Assembly: GCA_023700805.1 (NCBI GenBank)
Contig: JAMPYF010000036.1
Span: forward strand, 1-45,810
Reading direction: 5' to 3'
DNA length: 45,810 bases
Source: Sulfuritalea sp.
Lineage (GTDB): Bacteria; Pseudomonadota; Gammaproteobacteria; Burkholderiales; Rhodocyclaceae
The translations under genes were made by a program, and so were the position numbers. Within the stretch, counting starts at the first letter, position 1. Each line of letters begins with the position of its first letter. Below the pieces are notes generated by a model. That model was not told the origin of the DNA, did no database searches, and worked only from the letters and a program-made list of their open reading frames with translations. Positions 7,261 through 16,544 of the stretch are shown in pieces.

Positions 7261-7902
7261 CTACTTGCGTCCGGTTTCGGCGCGCACGCCGTCGATCAGC
7301 TGATCGAGGAGCACGATCAGCTCGCCGTAGGTGCCCGGCGTGATCGCCTGGTAGCGGCCATGCACCACCATCGCCGGAACGCCGCTGAGACCGGCGGCCT
7401 TGGTCAGCTCGCGGGCCTGGCGGACGCGGCTCTGGACGCCGAAGGAAGTCCAGGTCTCCTTGAATCTGGCGGCGTCGACGCCCTTCGTCGCCACCCATTC
7501 GAACAGTACTTTTTCATTGTCGAGGCGCCTGCGTTCGAGGTGGATCGCGTTGAACGCCTCGGCGTGCAGCCGGTCCAGCAGGTTCATGGCCTCCAGCGTG
7601 TAGTAGAGCCTGGCACCCGGCGTCCATTTGTTGTTGGGGAAAACGGCCGGCACGCGACGGAACACGACATCGGCCGGCAGCTTCCTGACCCAGGGCATGA
7701 GCACGGGCTCGAAATCGAAACAATGCGGACAGCCGTACCAGAAGAATTCGGTGACTTCGATCTTGTTCCGCTCGGCGGCCAGGGGCGGATTGATTTCGCG
7801 GAAGTTGCGCCCTTCCTTGAGCTCCGCCGCGCCCGCGCCCGGCGCCAGGCACAGGCCGAGCACCGCCAGGACTGCTGCCGTACGGCCGCGCCATGCGCCC
7901 AT
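7261..7902 (-). CDS. dsbA: Thiol:disulfide interchange protein DsbA
   Basis: 213 residues. Signal peptide 1-26 (AVLAVLGLCLAPGAGAA). The active site CPHC is at 58-61 in FFWYGCPHCFDFEP, followed by the helical insertion and the cis-proline loop GVPAMVV of the thioredoxin fold. It donates disulfides to proteins in the periplasm and is normally re-oxidised by DsbB, which is not in this window. Spaced 10 bases from the SPOR gene upstream, so part of the argS operon. Confidence 0.93.
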   Translation of the reverse strand: MGAWRGRTAAVLAVLGLCLAPGAGAAELKEGRNFREINPPLAAERNKIEVTEFFWYGCPHCFDFEPVLMPWVRKLPADVVFRRVPAVFPNNKWTPGARLYYTLEAMNLLDRLHAEAFNAIHLERRRLDNEKVLFEWVATKGVDAARFKETWTSFGVQSRVRQARELTKAAGLSGVPAMVVHGRYQAITPGTYGELIVLLDQLIDGVRAETGRK

Positions 7903-7912
7903 CGCCGCGCCC

Positions 7913-8548
7913 CTAATCGACCTTCTGTTTGATGACGCTGCCTTGCAATCCGCTGTGGGTCAACAGCGCCCGCGCCCGGTTCATCTCGTCGACGTCGCGG
8001 TAGGGACCGACGCGCACGCGATGCATGGTGCCCTTGTCGGGAATGACGACTTCCTGCACGCTGGCATCGAGCCCGGTCAGCGCGAGCTTGGCCTTGAGAT
8101 TGTCGGCGTCGGCCGCCTTCTGGAAGGAACCGACCTGCAGGAAGAAAATTTCCACGGGCGCCGGCTTGGCATCGGCGGCGGCGGGGGCGGCCGGCGCCTG
8201 CGGTCGCGCTGCCTGCGGCGGTGCGGCGGCGCCGGGGGTGGCCGCCGGCTTGCCTTCGAGGATGTTGTAGAAGTCGAAGCGCTGACGCTCGGCCGGCTTG
8301 TCCCCGGGCTTGCCGGGCAGCGCCGCCGGCGTCTGCTCTGCGCTCCCGCCGTTGCCATTGCGGGGCGCGCCTTCGTACTTGTTCTGGAAGGGCAGCTTCG
8401 CCTGATTCAGGTACCAGACCACGCCGAAGGAAATCAGGACGCCGATCACCAGGCCGATGAAAACGCCGAGCAGCGTGCTGCCGCCGTTCTTTTTCTGCGC
8501 TGCGCGCGGCTTTGCCGCGGCGCGCGAGGATTGGTCGAATTTACCCAT
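7913..8548 (-). CDS. SPOR-domain membrane protein (FtsN-like)
   Basis: 211 residues from the ATG at 8548 (MGKFDQSSRA), two bases after the argS stop. A longer open frame upstream is inside argS and not used. Basic cytoplasmic tail 1-22, one transmembrane helix about 26-47, a Pro/Ala-rich periplasmic linker to about 130, and a SPOR domain at 132-209 (FFLQVGSFQ, RVRVGPY). SPOR domains bind denuded glycan strands at the division septum. Topology and position downstream of argS match the FtsN-like proteins of betaproteobacteria. Confidence 0.88.
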   Translation of the reverse strand: MGKFDQSSRAAAKPRAAQKKNGGSTLLGVFIGLVIGVLISFGVVWYLNQAKLPFQNKYEGAPRNGNGGSAEQTPAALPGKPGDKPAERQRFDFYNILEGKPAATPGAAAPPQAARPQAPAAPAAADAKPAPVEIFFLQVGSFQKAADADNLKAKLALTGLDASVQEVVIPDKGTMHRVRVGPYRDVDEMNRARALLTHSGLQGSVIKQKVD

Positions 8549-8550
8549 GG

Positions 8551-10329
8551 TCACATGCTCACCGGTTGCGAAACTCCCAGCAGGGAGAGTCCGTTCTGCA
8601 GCACCTGCCGCGTCGCCAGGGCCAGCGCCAGGCGCGCGTAGCGGGTTGCCTGGTCTTCGACCAGCAAGCGCTCGGCGTTGTACCAGCTGTGGAAATCGCC
8701 GGCCAGGTCCTTCAGGTAGAAGGCCAGGGCGTGCGGTGCATAGTCGCGCGCCGCCTGCTGGATCAGTTCGGGGAATTCGGCCAGGCGCGCGCACAGCGCG
8801 AACTCGCGCTCATGGGTCAATGGCGTGAGATCCAGATCCGATCCGACAAGACTGGCTATGAGCTGCATCTCCGGTGCTTGCGCCAGCACCGAGCAGATGC
8901 GGGCATGGGCGTACTGGACGTAATACACCGGGTTGTCGTTGCTCTGCGACTTGGCCAGGTCGAGGTCGAAATCCAGCGCCTGGTCGCACTTGCGCAGCAT
9001 GTAGAAGAAGCGGCAGGCGTCGTTGCCGACTTCGGCACGCAACTGGCGCAGCGTGACGTATTCGCCGGAGCGGGTGGACATTGAGACCTTGTGCCCGTCG
9101 CGGAACAGGCTGACGAACTGTACCAGGGTCACGTCGAGCCGCCCGGCATCGGCCCCGGAGGCGGCCAGCGCACCCTTGACGCGCGGGATGTAGCCGTGAT
9201 GGTCGGCGCCCCAGACGTCGATCACCTTGTCGAAGCCGCGCTCGAACTTGTTCAGGTGGTAGGCGATGTCCGAAGCAAAATAGGTGTAGATGCCGTTGTC
9301 GCGCTGTACCACGCGGTCCTTCTCGTCGCCGAAGGCCGTCGACTGGAACCACTTGGCGCCGTCCTGGGTATAGATGTGGCCGGATTTTTCCAGCGCCGCG
9401 ACCGCGCGCGCCACCATGCCCGTGTCGTAAAGGCTGCGCTCGGAAAACCAGACGTCGAAATGCACGCCGAATTCTTCGAGGTCGGCGCGGCAGTCGGTCA
9501 GCTGCTCGTTCAGCACATGGCTGTGCACATAGGCCCAGTCTTCGCCGAGCAGATCCTTGCCGGCCAGGATCAGGCCGTCGAGGCGCAGCTCGTCGTCTTC
9601 CGTCTGCGGCAGGCAGGCCAGCACGGCTTCGGCCGGATGCACGTAGCGGTCGCCGTGGGCCTGCTTGATCTGTTCCGCCATCTCGAGCACATAGCCGCCC
9701 TGGTAGGCATTGGGCGGGAAGGGCACCGGCTCGCCGAACAGTTCCAGATAGCGCAGCCAGGCCGAAACGGCCAGGATGTCCATCTGCCGGCCGGCGTCAT
9801 TGACGTAGTACTCGCGCGTCACCTCGAAACCGGCGAAGGCCAGCAGCGATGCCAGGCTGGCGCCGTAGGCCGCGCCGCGACCATGGCCGACATGCAGCGG
9901 ACCGGTGGGATTGGCGGAAACGAACTCGACCTGCAGGCGGCGCGTGGCGCGGCCGCTCTTCGCCGGACCGTGGCCGAAGTTCTTCCCGGCGGCGAGCACG
10001 GCGCCGACCACGGCGGTGCGCGCCGCCGGCGTCAGGGTGAAATTGATGAAGCCGGCGCCGGCAATCTCGGCCTTCGTCACATGCGGCGAAGGCGGCAGCT
10101 CGCGCACCAGGCGCTCGGCAATCTGGCGCGGATTGGTTTTCAGTTCGCGTGCCAGTTGCATCGCCAGATTGCTGGCGAAGTCGCCGTGGCTGGCCTGCTT
10201 GGGACGTTCGAGGATGATTTCGGTCAGGCCCTGTCCGGGCGCCACGCTGGTCAGTGCGGCACGCAGCAGGCCGGTGAGATGCCGACGGGCATCGAAGACT
10301 GTGGGAGTAGGTGCGCTGGATGCAGCCAT
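8551..10329 (-). CDS. argS: Arginyl-tRNA synthetase
   Basis: 592 residues from the ATG at 10329; a GTG at 10353 in frame would sit almost at the predicted transcription start and is less likely. The Arg-tRNA synthetase N-domain (LERPKQASHGDFASNLAM) is followed by the class I HIGH-like motif (SANPTGPLHVGHGRGA), the catalytic core, and KMSTRSG-like sequence (HKVSMSTRSGEYVTL). The C-terminal anticodon-binding domain ends in LLGVSQPVSM, close to the usual PVxM end. Charges tRNA-Arg. First gene of the operon argS–SPOR–dsbA–SDR–BtuF-like. Confidence 0.96.
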   Translation of the reverse strand: MAASSAPTPTVFDARRHLTGLLRAALTSVAPGQGLTEIILERPKQASHGDFASNLAMQLARELKTNPRQIAERLVRELPPSPHVTKAEIAGAGFINFTLTPAARTAVVGAVLAAGKNFGHGPAKSGRATRRLQVEFVSANPTGPLHVGHGRGAAYGASLASLLAFAGFEVTREYYVNDAGRQMDILAVSAWLRYLELFGEPVPFPPNAYQGGYVLEMAEQIKQAHGDRYVHPAEAVLACLPQTEDDELRLDGLILAGKDLLGEDWAYVHSHVLNEQLTDCRADLEEFGVHFDVWFSERSLYDTGMVARAVAALEKSGHIYTQDGAKWFQSTAFGDEKDRVVQRDNGIYTYFASDIAYHLNKFERGFDKVIDVWGADHHGYIPRVKGALAASGADAGRLDVTLVQFVSLFRDGHKVSMSTRSGEYVTLRQLRAEVGNDACRFFYMLRKCDQALDFDLDLAKSQSNDNPVYYVQYAHARICSVLAQAPEMQLIASLVGSDLDLTPLTHEREFALCARLAEFPELIQQAARDYAPHALAFYLKDLAGDFHSWYNAERLLVEDQATRYARLALALATRQVLQNGLSLLGVSQPVSM

Positions 10330-10363
10330 ATCGGGGTAGACGGGGTCTTTCACTGGGCCGTGA

Positions 10364-10369
10364 ATTATA
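10364..10369 (-). promoter_or_regulatory. Probable -10 box for argS
   Basis: Consensus TATAAT on the minus strand, 35 bases before the argS ATG. The predicted RNA start at about 10357 gives a 28-base leader and argues against the GTG at 10353. No convincing -35 is seen. Confidence 0.55.
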
Positions 10370-10399
10370 CTTCCCGTTTAACGTCCGCCCCAGCCCCCC

Positions 10400-11938
10400 G
10401 TGCGCATCTTCCGCCTGATCCGTATCGCCCGCGTCGCCTACCTCTACGGGCTCGACAGCCTCGTGCTCGAACACGAGATCGAACCCGGCTTGCGCACGCG
10501 CCTGCTGTTTGCGGCACAGCGCCTGATGTTCTGGCGCGACCTGTCGGCGCCGCGCGCGGTGCGCCTGCGCCAGGCACTCGAAGCCCTGGGGCCGATCTTC
10601 GTCAAGTTCGGACAGCTGTTATCCACGCGGCGCGACCTGCTGCCGCTGGACATCGCCGACGAACTGGCCAGGCTGCAGGATCGCGTGCCGCCGTTTGCCT
10701 CGGAGCTGGCCATCGCCGAACTGGAAAAGGCCTATGGCAAGCCGGTGGATCAGGTGTTCGCCTCCTTCGAGCGCGAGCCGGTGGCCTCGGCCTCGGTAGC
10801 CCAGGTGCATTTCGCGGTGCTGCCGGACGGACGCGAGGTCGCGGTCAAGATCCTGCGCCCCGGCATCCAGCCGGTGATCGAGCATGACATCGCGCTGCTG
10901 CAGGTCGCCGCCAGCCTGCTGGAAACCCTCTGGGCCGACGGCCGGCGGCTGAAGCCGCGCGAGGTGGTGGCCGAGTTCGACAAATACCTGCACTACGAGC
11001 TGGACCTGATGCGGGAGGCGGCCAACTGCTCGCAACTGCGGCGCAATTTCGAGGGCTCCGACCTGCTGATCCTGCCCGAAGTGTATTGGGACTGGTGCAC
11101 CACCAGCGTGATGGTCATGCAGCGCATGCACGGCACGACGATTTCGCAGATCGATACGCTGCGCGCCAAAGGCGTGGACATCCCGCGCCTGGCCCGCGCC
11201 GGGGTCGAGATATTTTTCACCCAGGTGTTCCGCGACGGCTTCTTTCACGCCGACATGCATCCCGGCAACATTTTCGTCGCCACCGAAGGGGCACGCAGCG
11301 GCAGCTACATCGCGCTGGATTTCGGCATCGTCGGTACCCTGTCCGACATCGACAAGAACTACCTGGCGCAGAATTTCCTGGCCTTCTTCAAGCGCGACTA
11401 CAAGCGCGTCGCCGAGGTGCACATCGAATCCGGCTGGGCCCCCAAGGAAACTCGCGTCGACGAGTTCGAGGCGGCGATCCGCTCCGTCTGCGAACCCTTC
11501 TTCGACCGGCCGCTCAAGGAGATATCGCTGGGCCGCGTGCTGCTGCGCCTGTTCCAGACCTCGCGCCAGTTCAACGTGGAAATCCAGCCGCAGCTGGTGC
11601 TGCTGCAGAAGACCCTGCTCAACGTCGAAGGCCTCGGCCGCGAGCTCGATCCCGAGCTCGATCTGTGGAAGACCGCCCTGCCCTACCTGGAACGCTGGAT
11701 GAACGAGCAGCTCGGCTGGCTGGCGCTGGAGAACAACATCAAGCGCGAGGCCGCGAACTGGGCCAAGCTGCTGCCGACCCTGCCGCGCCTGGTGCATCAG
11801 GCACTGACCGCCACGGCGACGCCGGCCCCCAACCTCGAACTGGAAAGCCTGGCCGCCGAAGTGCGCAGCCTGCGCCAGATGCTCTGGCTGGCGTTCGCAT
11901 TCGCCGCCGGCGCACTGGCCTTCGCCGTCCTGCGCTAA
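10400..11938 (+). CDS. ubiB: UbiB-type atypical kinase/ATPase for ubiquinone synthesis
   Basis: 512 residues from a GTG start; no in-frame ATG precedes the conserved N-terminus. Marks of the ABC1/ADCK/UbiB family are KFGQ at 69-72 (KxGQ motif), the Ala-rich nucleotide loop ASASVAQVH, the lysine in [17 protein letters not shown] and DFGIVG. A C-terminal hydrophobic segment (about 492-511) would anchor it to the inner membrane. UbiB proteins support late steps of ubiquinone synthesis, probably by ATP-driven handling of lipid precursors. Divergent from argS with a 70-base gap. Confidence 0.94.
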   Translation: MRIFRLIRIARVAYLYGLDSLVLEHEIEPGLRTRLLFAAQRLMFWRDLSAPRAVRLRQALEALGPIFVKFGQLLSTRRDLLPLDIADELARLQDRVPPFASELAIAELEKAYGKPVDQVFASFEREPVASASVAQVHFAVLPDGREVAVKILRPGIQPVIEHDIALLQVAASLLETLWADGRRLKPREVVAEFDKYLHYELDLMREAANCSQLRRNFEGSDLLILPEVYWDWCTTSVMVMQRMHGTTISQIDTLRAKGVDIPRLARAGVEIFFTQVFRDGFFHADMHPGNIFVATEGARSGSYIALDFGIVGTLSDIDKNYLAQNFLAFFKRDYKRVAEVHIESGWAPKETRVDEFEAAIRSVCEPFFDRPLKEISLGRVLLRLFQTSRQFNVEIQPQLVLLQKTLLNVEGLGRELDPELDLWKTALPYLERWMNEQLGWLALENNIKREAANWAKLLPTLPRLVHQALTATATPAPNLELESLAAEVRSLRQMLWLAFAFAAGALAFAVLR

Positions 11939-11976
11939 GCCTGCGCTAAGCCTGCGGCACGCATCGGAAAATACTT

Positions 11977-12075
11977 AACCACCAAGACATCAAGGGCACA
12001 AAGATGCACCAAGAAAGGCAAGAGCATTTCATAATCACGTTTGTGCTCCTTGGTGTTCCTGGTGTCTTGGTGGTT
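11977..12075. repeat. Long imperfect inverted repeat in the ubiB–symporter gap
   Basis: The left arm begins AACCACCAAGACA at 11977 and the right arm ends with its exact complement at 12075. The inner arms are imperfectly complementary (CACCAAG and CTTGGTG blocks), and the centre is AT-richer. The outer 13 base pairs are perfect. This resembles the CACCAAG-rich palindromic intergenic elements found in many proteobacteria. Just upstream, CCTGCGCTAAG is repeated directly, twice, over the ubiB stop codon. Confidence 0.7.
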
Positions 12076-12129
12076 CGAGACTTGAAGTCTGCTCGCGCAT
12101 TGCCACAAGCAAAGTCATAAGGATTTCCG

Positions 12130-13626
12130 ATGCTGCTCTGGTTCGTCATTCTTTATCTGATGGTGTCGGTCGGCATCGGACTGTTCGCCGCCACCCGCGT
12201 TCATAACGCCCGCGATTTCGCCGTCGCCGGCCGCAGCCTGCCGCTGCCGGTGGTGACGGCCACGGTGTTCGCCACCTGGTTCGGCGCCGAAGCCGTGTTC
12301 GGCGTCTCCGCCACCTTCGTCAAGGACGGCCTCGGCGGCGTGGTCGCCGATCCCTTCGGCTCCTCGATGTGCCTGATCATCGCCGGCCTGATCTTCTCGC
12401 GCTACCTCTACAAGCTCAACATCATCACCCTCGGCGACTTCTATCGCATGCGCTACAACCGCACCGTCGAGGTCATCACCACGGTCTGCATCGTGCTCTC
12501 CTATCTGGGCTGGGTGGCGGCGCAGATCAAGGCGCTGGGCCTGATCTTCTTTGTCGTCACCGACGGCGCCGTGTCGCAGAACGCCGGCATGATCCTCGGC
12601 GCCGCCATCGTGCTGACCTACACCGTGTTCGGCGGCATGTTCTCGGTGGCGATCCTCGACTTCGTGCAGATGGCGGTGTCGATGGGCGGCCTGCTGTTCA
12701 TCGCCTGGGTCGTCAGCGGCAAAGTTGGCGGTGGCGCCACGGCGGTGATCGACCACGCGCGCGCCGCCGGCAAGCTGGACTTCTTCCCGGCACCCGATCC
12801 CTGGCTGTGGCTGACCTTCCTCGGCACCTGGATGACCATGATGCTGGGCTCGATCCCGCAGCAGGACGTGTTCCAGCGCATCACCTCGGCCAAGTCGGCG
12901 AACATCGCGCTGTTCGGCTCAATACTGGGCGCCTCGATCTATTTCTGCTTCACCTTCGTGCCGATGTTCATCGCCTACTCGGCGACCCTGATCGACCCGG
13001 CGCTGTTTGCCGGTCTGATGGAACAGGATTCGCAACTGGTGCTGCCCACGCTGGTCCTGCAGCACACGCCGATCTTCGCCCAGGTGCTGTTTTTCGGCGC
13101 CGTGCTGTCGGCCATCATGAGCTGCTCCTCGGCCACCCTGCTGGCGCCCTCGGTGACCTTCGCCGAGAACGTGATCCGCGGTTTCTATCCGAACATGGGC
13201 GACCACCAGTTCCTGCGCGTGATGCGCGGCTGCCTGGTGGTATTCACCTGCATCGTGCTCGGCTTCGCGCTGAAGTCCGAGGCATCGATCTTCAAGATGG
13301 TGGAGAACGCCTACAAGGTCACCCTGGCCGGCGCCTTCGTACCGCTCGCGGCCGGCATCTTCTGGCGCCGCGCGACGACGCAGGGCGCGCTGGCGGCGAC
13401 CTTCGGCGGGCTGGTGTCCTGGGTGCTGATCGAAGTCCTGATCGGCGAGGCGAGCCTGGTGCCGCCGCAACTGATCGGCCTCGGCGTCTCGGTCCTGGGC
13501 ATGGTCGCCGGCTCGCTGCTGCCGCAATGGGTCGGCCACCGCCTGCCGGGCCACGACCCGCACGCGATACTGCATCACCATGCAGCCGCGCAGACGCACC
13601 ACGCGGAGCCCGAACACCGGCACTGA
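12130..13626 (+). CDS. Sodium:solute symporter (SSF) with His-rich tail
   Basis: 498 residues. AAGGA lies 7 bases before the ATG. About 13 transmembrane helices in the LeuT-fold SSF pattern. Family signatures include RDFAVAGRSLPL, ATWFGAEAVFG, the inverted-repeat core around GGMFSVAILDFVQM, and QQDVFQRITSAKSA near helices 6-7. The last 29 residues are a cytoplasmic tail with about ten histidines (HDPHAILHHH, THHAEPEHRH). Substrate cannot be assigned; relatives move organic acids, amino acids or vitamins with sodium. Next gene begins 10 bases downstream. Confidence 0.87.
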   Translation: MLLWFVILYLMVSVGIGLFAATRVHNARDFAVAGRSLPLPVVTATVFATWFGAEAVFGVSATFVKDGLGGVVADPFGSSMCLIIAGLIFSRYLYKLNIITLGDFYRMRYNRTVEVITTVCIVLSYLGWVAAQIKALGLIFFVVTDGAVSQNAGMILGAAIVLTYTVFGGMFSVAILDFVQMAVSMGGLLFIAWVVSGKVGGGATAVIDHARAAGKLDFFPAPDPWLWLTFLGTWMTMMLGSIPQQDVFQRITSAKSANIALFGSILGASIYFCFTFVPMFIAYSATLIDPALFAGLMEQDSQLVLPTLVLQHTPIFAQVLFFGAVLSAIMSCSSATLLAPSVTFAENVIRGFYPNMGDHQFLRVMRGCLVVFTCIVLGFALKSEASIFKMVENAYKVTLAGAFVPLAAGIFWRRATTQGALAATFGGLVSWVLIEVLIGEASLVPPQLIGLGVSVLGMVAGSLLPQWVGHRLPGHDPHAILHHHAAAQTHHAEPEHRH

Positions 13627-13636
13627 GCCGCACTCC

Positions 13637-14770
13637 ATGGCCGACAAGCAATCCCTCTACGAACTGCTCGGCCTCAGCGACAAAGCCTCCCCCGAGGATA
13701 TCCGCCAGGCCTTCGAGGATCGCCGGCGGGCTCTGGAGCAGGAGCCGGATGGCGAGGACAGGCACAACCGGCTCGCCATCCTGCGCGATGCCCACAGCGT
13801 GCTGAACGACAGGCGCCAGCGCGCGGGTTATGACCGTCGCCAACGCGACCGGCGACAGGCGGCGGTGCCGCCGCCGGCACGCTCACGCTGGCCAACTTTT
13901 GCCTTCCTGGCGATGCTCGCTGCGGCCTATCCGGCCTGGCGCCACTTCACCGCTAGCGCACCCGTCGCCCTGGTCCAGGCGCCAAAATCCGTGGCGCCCC
14001 CTGCGTCCCCTGCGGCGGCCGGGGCAGAACCGGCCATCGCCGAGGACATCGCCGCCCTGCTGCCCCCGGCACCCACGAATGCGCCGCCATCGGCACCATC
14101 GACGCCGGCAAGCCCACCGACGACCCCGGCGGCGCAGCCGGAGAAGCTGCCGCGTCCGGTCGCCGAAACACCGCATGCAAAGTTGCTGACGAAGATCGCC
14201 GACTCGACCTATCTGATCATCGGCGGTGCCGGCTTCGGCACCGGCGTGGCGATCGACGCCGACCGCCTGCTGACCAATTGCCATGTCATCGCGCCCAATG
14301 TACTCAAGGGGCCGCTGTTCGCCGTCAACGCGGTCACCGGCGCGAAAACCCGCATCACCGAAGCCGCCTTCCTCGTCACGGAAGATGCCTGCGTCGCGCA
14401 TGCGCCCGGCCTCAACGGCAAGCCGGCCGCCATGGGCGAGGCCGGCCAACTGCCGAAGGGGGCGCCGATTTTCAACATCGGCTTCGCCGACGGCCGCCTG
14501 ATATTTTCAGCAGGCAAGCTGCTCGGCGTCATCATGCGCGGCAGCCAGAGCTACCTGGTTTCCTCCAATCACTGCGACGTGGGCGTCTCCGGCGGCCCGC
14601 TGGTCGACGCCGAAGGCCGCCTGGTGGGCCTGACCTCGGGCGGTCCGGCGGACCGCAGCTTTTGCCTGTCGCTGACCGCCGAGACGGCACGCAAAGTGCT
14701 GACGCAAACCCCGATCGCGATCGACGCCTTCCCGCCCAACTACCTGAGCAACCTCAGGCGGCACTGGTAG
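13637..14770 (+). CDS. Membrane-anchored J-domain-like / trypsin-like serine protease fusion
   Basis: 377 residues from MADKQSLYELLGL. Residues 3-66 follow a J-domain pattern (YELLGLSDKASPEDIRQAF, then AILRDAHSVLNDRRQRAGYD) but lack the HPD tripeptide needed to stimulate DnaK. A transmembrane helix at about 86-100 and a long Ala/Pro linker (105-175) follow. A trypsin-like domain spans 182-360: His216 in TNCHV, a candidate Asp250 in VTEDA, and Ser318 in GVSGGP. The Ser motif and TNCHV are as in Deg/HtrA-type proteases, so activity is likely. Topology: J-like part in the cytoplasm, protease in the periplasm. No PDZ domain. Substrate unknown. Confidence 0.8.
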   Translation: MADKQSLYELLGLSDKASPEDIRQAFEDRRRALEQEPDGEDRHNRLAILRDAHSVLNDRRQRAGYDRRQRDRRQAAVPPPARSRWPTFAFLAMLAAAYPAWRHFTASAPVALVQAPKSVAPPASPAAAGAEPAIAEDIAALLPPAPTNAPPSAPSTPASPPTTPAAQPEKLPRPVAETPHAKLLTKIADSTYLIIGGAGFGTGVAIDADRLLTNCHVIAPNVLKGPLFAVNAVTGAKTRITEAAFLVTEDACVAHAPGLNGKPAAMGEAGQLPKGAPIFNIGFADGRLIFSAGKLLGVIMRGSQSYLVSSNHCDVGVSGGPLVDAEGRLVGLTSGGPADRSFCLSLTAETARKVLTQTPIAIDAFPPNYLSNLRRHW

Positions 14771-14834
14771 CGCCGCGACGGGACAAGGGGCCGCGGCCTT
14801 GTTACGCGGCGGCGAAGGCGGCAGAATCGGGACT

Positions 14835-15902
14835 GTGGCAAACGGCGCGCGCACCCACCTGACTCTCTACCTGACCGGCAGCTACGTGCTGCTGATCATC
14901 TACGCCAGCCTGTATCCGCTGGCCGACTGGCACGACAGCGGCGGCGACCCGTCGAGCTTCCTCGGTGCCGCGTGGCCGCGCTACTACACCGGCTTCGACC
15001 TGGCGACCAACCTGATCGCCTACCTGCCCTTCGGCTTCCTCTGCGCCGCCGCCTGGCGCCGACAACTGGCGCCGCTGCCGTCCTGGCTGCTGACCGCCTT
15101 GCTGGGCAGCGCATTGAGCCTGTCCATGGAACTGCTGCAGAACTACCTGCCCAACCGCGTGCCGTCCAACCTGGATCTCGCCTGCAATGCCGCCGGCACC
15201 CTGCTCGGCGGCTGGGTCGGCGCGCTGTGGGGTGCCCGCGTGCTCGACGAAGGACGGCTTGCCGGCCTGCGCCGCCGGCTCATGATGAACGGCTACGGCG
15301 TCGACATCGGCGTGCTGCTGGTAGCCGCCTGGCTGATCAGCCAGCTGTCGCCCGAGTCGCTGCTGTTCGGCAGCGGCAACCTGCGCCAGATGCTCGACCT
15401 GCCGCCGGTGCAGCCTTTCCTCGCGGAACGCTTCGTCGATCTGGAAACCTTGATCGCCGCCGCCGGCCTGCTGGCCGCGGGGCTGGTCATTTCCATGCTG
15501 CTGCGCCGCCACGCCCGCGCCCTGACCCTCGGCCTGCTGCTCGGCGCCCTGCTGATCAAGACAGCCACCCACGCCTTGCTGATGGGGCCGACGGCGGCGC
15601 TGGGCTGGATCACACCGGGCAACAGCCTCGGCATCGGCATCGGGCTGGTGCTATGGTGGAGCGCATCCTTTCTCAGCTTTCCGCCGCAACGCGCCGTGGC
15701 GTCGCTGGCGCTGCTGCTGACCACCGTCATGGTCAATGTCGCGCCGGAAAATCCCTACCTGCAGAACATGCTGCAGATCTGGAACCCCGGCCAGTTCCTG
15801 AATTTCAACGGCCTCACGCGCCTGATCTCCTCGCTCTGGCCCTTCCTTGTCCTGCCCTGGCTGATGATCTACCGTCCGAGAAAAAATGAACCCGATTACT
15901 GA
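14835..15902 (+). CDS. VanZ-like family membrane protein
   Basis: 355 residues if started at the GTG at 14835; a TTG at 14799 would add 12 residues and neither has a strong ribosome site. N-terminal VanZ-like unit: TGFDLATNLIAYLPFGFL, ELLQNYLPNRVPSNLDLACNAAGTLLG. VanZ-like proteins are polytopic membrane proteins of unclear function; the name comes from the teicoplanin-resistance accessory gene and does not imply resistance here. The C-terminal half adds about five further helices. Overlaps the MazG-like gene by 17 bases. Confidence 0.8.
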   Translation: MANGARTHLTLYLTGSYVLLIIYASLYPLADWHDSGGDPSSFLGAAWPRYYTGFDLATNLIAYLPFGFLCAAAWRRQLAPLPSWLLTALLGSALSLSMELLQNYLPNRVPSNLDLACNAAGTLLGGWVGALWGARVLDEGRLAGLRRRLMMNGYGVDIGVLLVAAWLISQLSPESLLFGSGNLRQMLDLPPVQPFLAERFVDLETLIAAAGLLAAGLVISMLLRRHARALTLGLLLGALLIKTATHALLMGPTAALGWITPGNSLGIGIGLVLWWSASFLSFPPQRAVASLALLLTTVMVNVAPENPYLQNMLQIWNPGQFLNFNGLTRLISSLWPFLVLPWLMIYRPRKNEPDY

Positions 15903-16209
15903 CCTCACCACCCTGCGCGATGCGCTGCGGGAGTTCTGCGCCGCACGCGACTGGCATCGCTACCACACGCCGAAGAACCTCGTCATGGCGCTCAGCGTCG
16001 AGGCGGCGGAGCTGGTCGAGCATTTCCAGTGGGCCACGCCCGAGGAGAGCCTCGACCTCGCGCCCGAAAAACGCGCCGAGGTCGCCGACGAAATCGCCGA
16101 CGTGCTGATCTACCTGACCGAACTGGCCGACGTGCTCGGCATCGACCCGATCGCCGCGGCGCGCGCCAAGATCGTCAAGAACGCGGTCAAATACCCGCCG
16201 CCCCTATAA
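15886..16209 (+). CDS. MazG-like nucleotide pyrophosphohydrolase
   Basis: 107 residues. All-alpha NTP-pyrophosphatase fold with metal-binding acidic motifs SVEAAELVEHF (Glu39/42/45) and EVADEIADVLIYL (Glu65/69, Asp68/72). Length and sequence resemble the dCTPase/RS21-C6-like branch, which hydrolyses dNTPs to monophosphate and pyrophosphate to clean the nucleotide pool. The start overlaps the VanZ-like gene, so translation is probably coupled. Confidence 0.85.
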   Translation: MNPITDLTTLRDALREFCAARDWHRYHTPKNLVMALSVEAAELVEHFQWATPEESLDLAPEKRAEVADEIADVLIYLTELADVLGIDPIAAARAKIVKNAVKYPPPL

Positions 16210-16210
16210 T
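16205..16210 (+). promoter_or_regulatory. Possible -10 box for the ferredoxin gene
   Basis: TATAAT overlaps the mazG-like stop codon, 26 bases before the ferredoxin ATG. No clear -35. Confidence 0.35.
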
Positions 16211-16235
16211 CCGCGCTTTGCCCGGAGTCCGCCCC

Positions 16236-16544
16236 ATGAGCTATTTCAAGCACCACGTGTTCTTCTGCACCAACCAGCGCGCGCCCGGAGAAACCTGCTG
16301 CAACAATCACGGCGCCGGCGACATGCGCGCCTACGCCAAGGACCAGGTCAAGGCGCTGGGCAAGAAATTGCCGGGCAATGTGCGCATCAATGCCGCCGGC
16401 TGCCTCGATCGCTGCGAAGAGGGGCCGGTCATGGTGATCTATCCCGAAGCGGTCTGGTACACCTATGTGGACAAGGAAGACATCGACGAAATCATCGAAC
16501 AACACCTCGTCAACGGCCGCGTCGTCGAGCGCCTGAAGATCTGA
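16236..16544 (+). CDS. Thioredoxin-like [2Fe-2S] ferredoxin
   Basis: 102 residues from MSYFKHHVFFC. Cluster ligands: Cys11, Cys21 or Cys22, Cys56 and Cys60 (HVFFCTNQ, ETCC, AAGCLDRCEEGP), the spacing of shethna-type/NuoE-like [2Fe-2S] ferredoxins. Cytosolic, presumably a one-electron carrier; its partner is not evident. Followed by a 172-base gap. Confidence 0.87.
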   Translation: MSYFKHHVFFCTNQRAPGETCCNNHGAGDMRAYAKDQVKALGKKLPGNVRINAAGCLDRCEEGPVMVIYPEAVWYTYVDKEDIDEIIEQHLVNGRVVERLKI

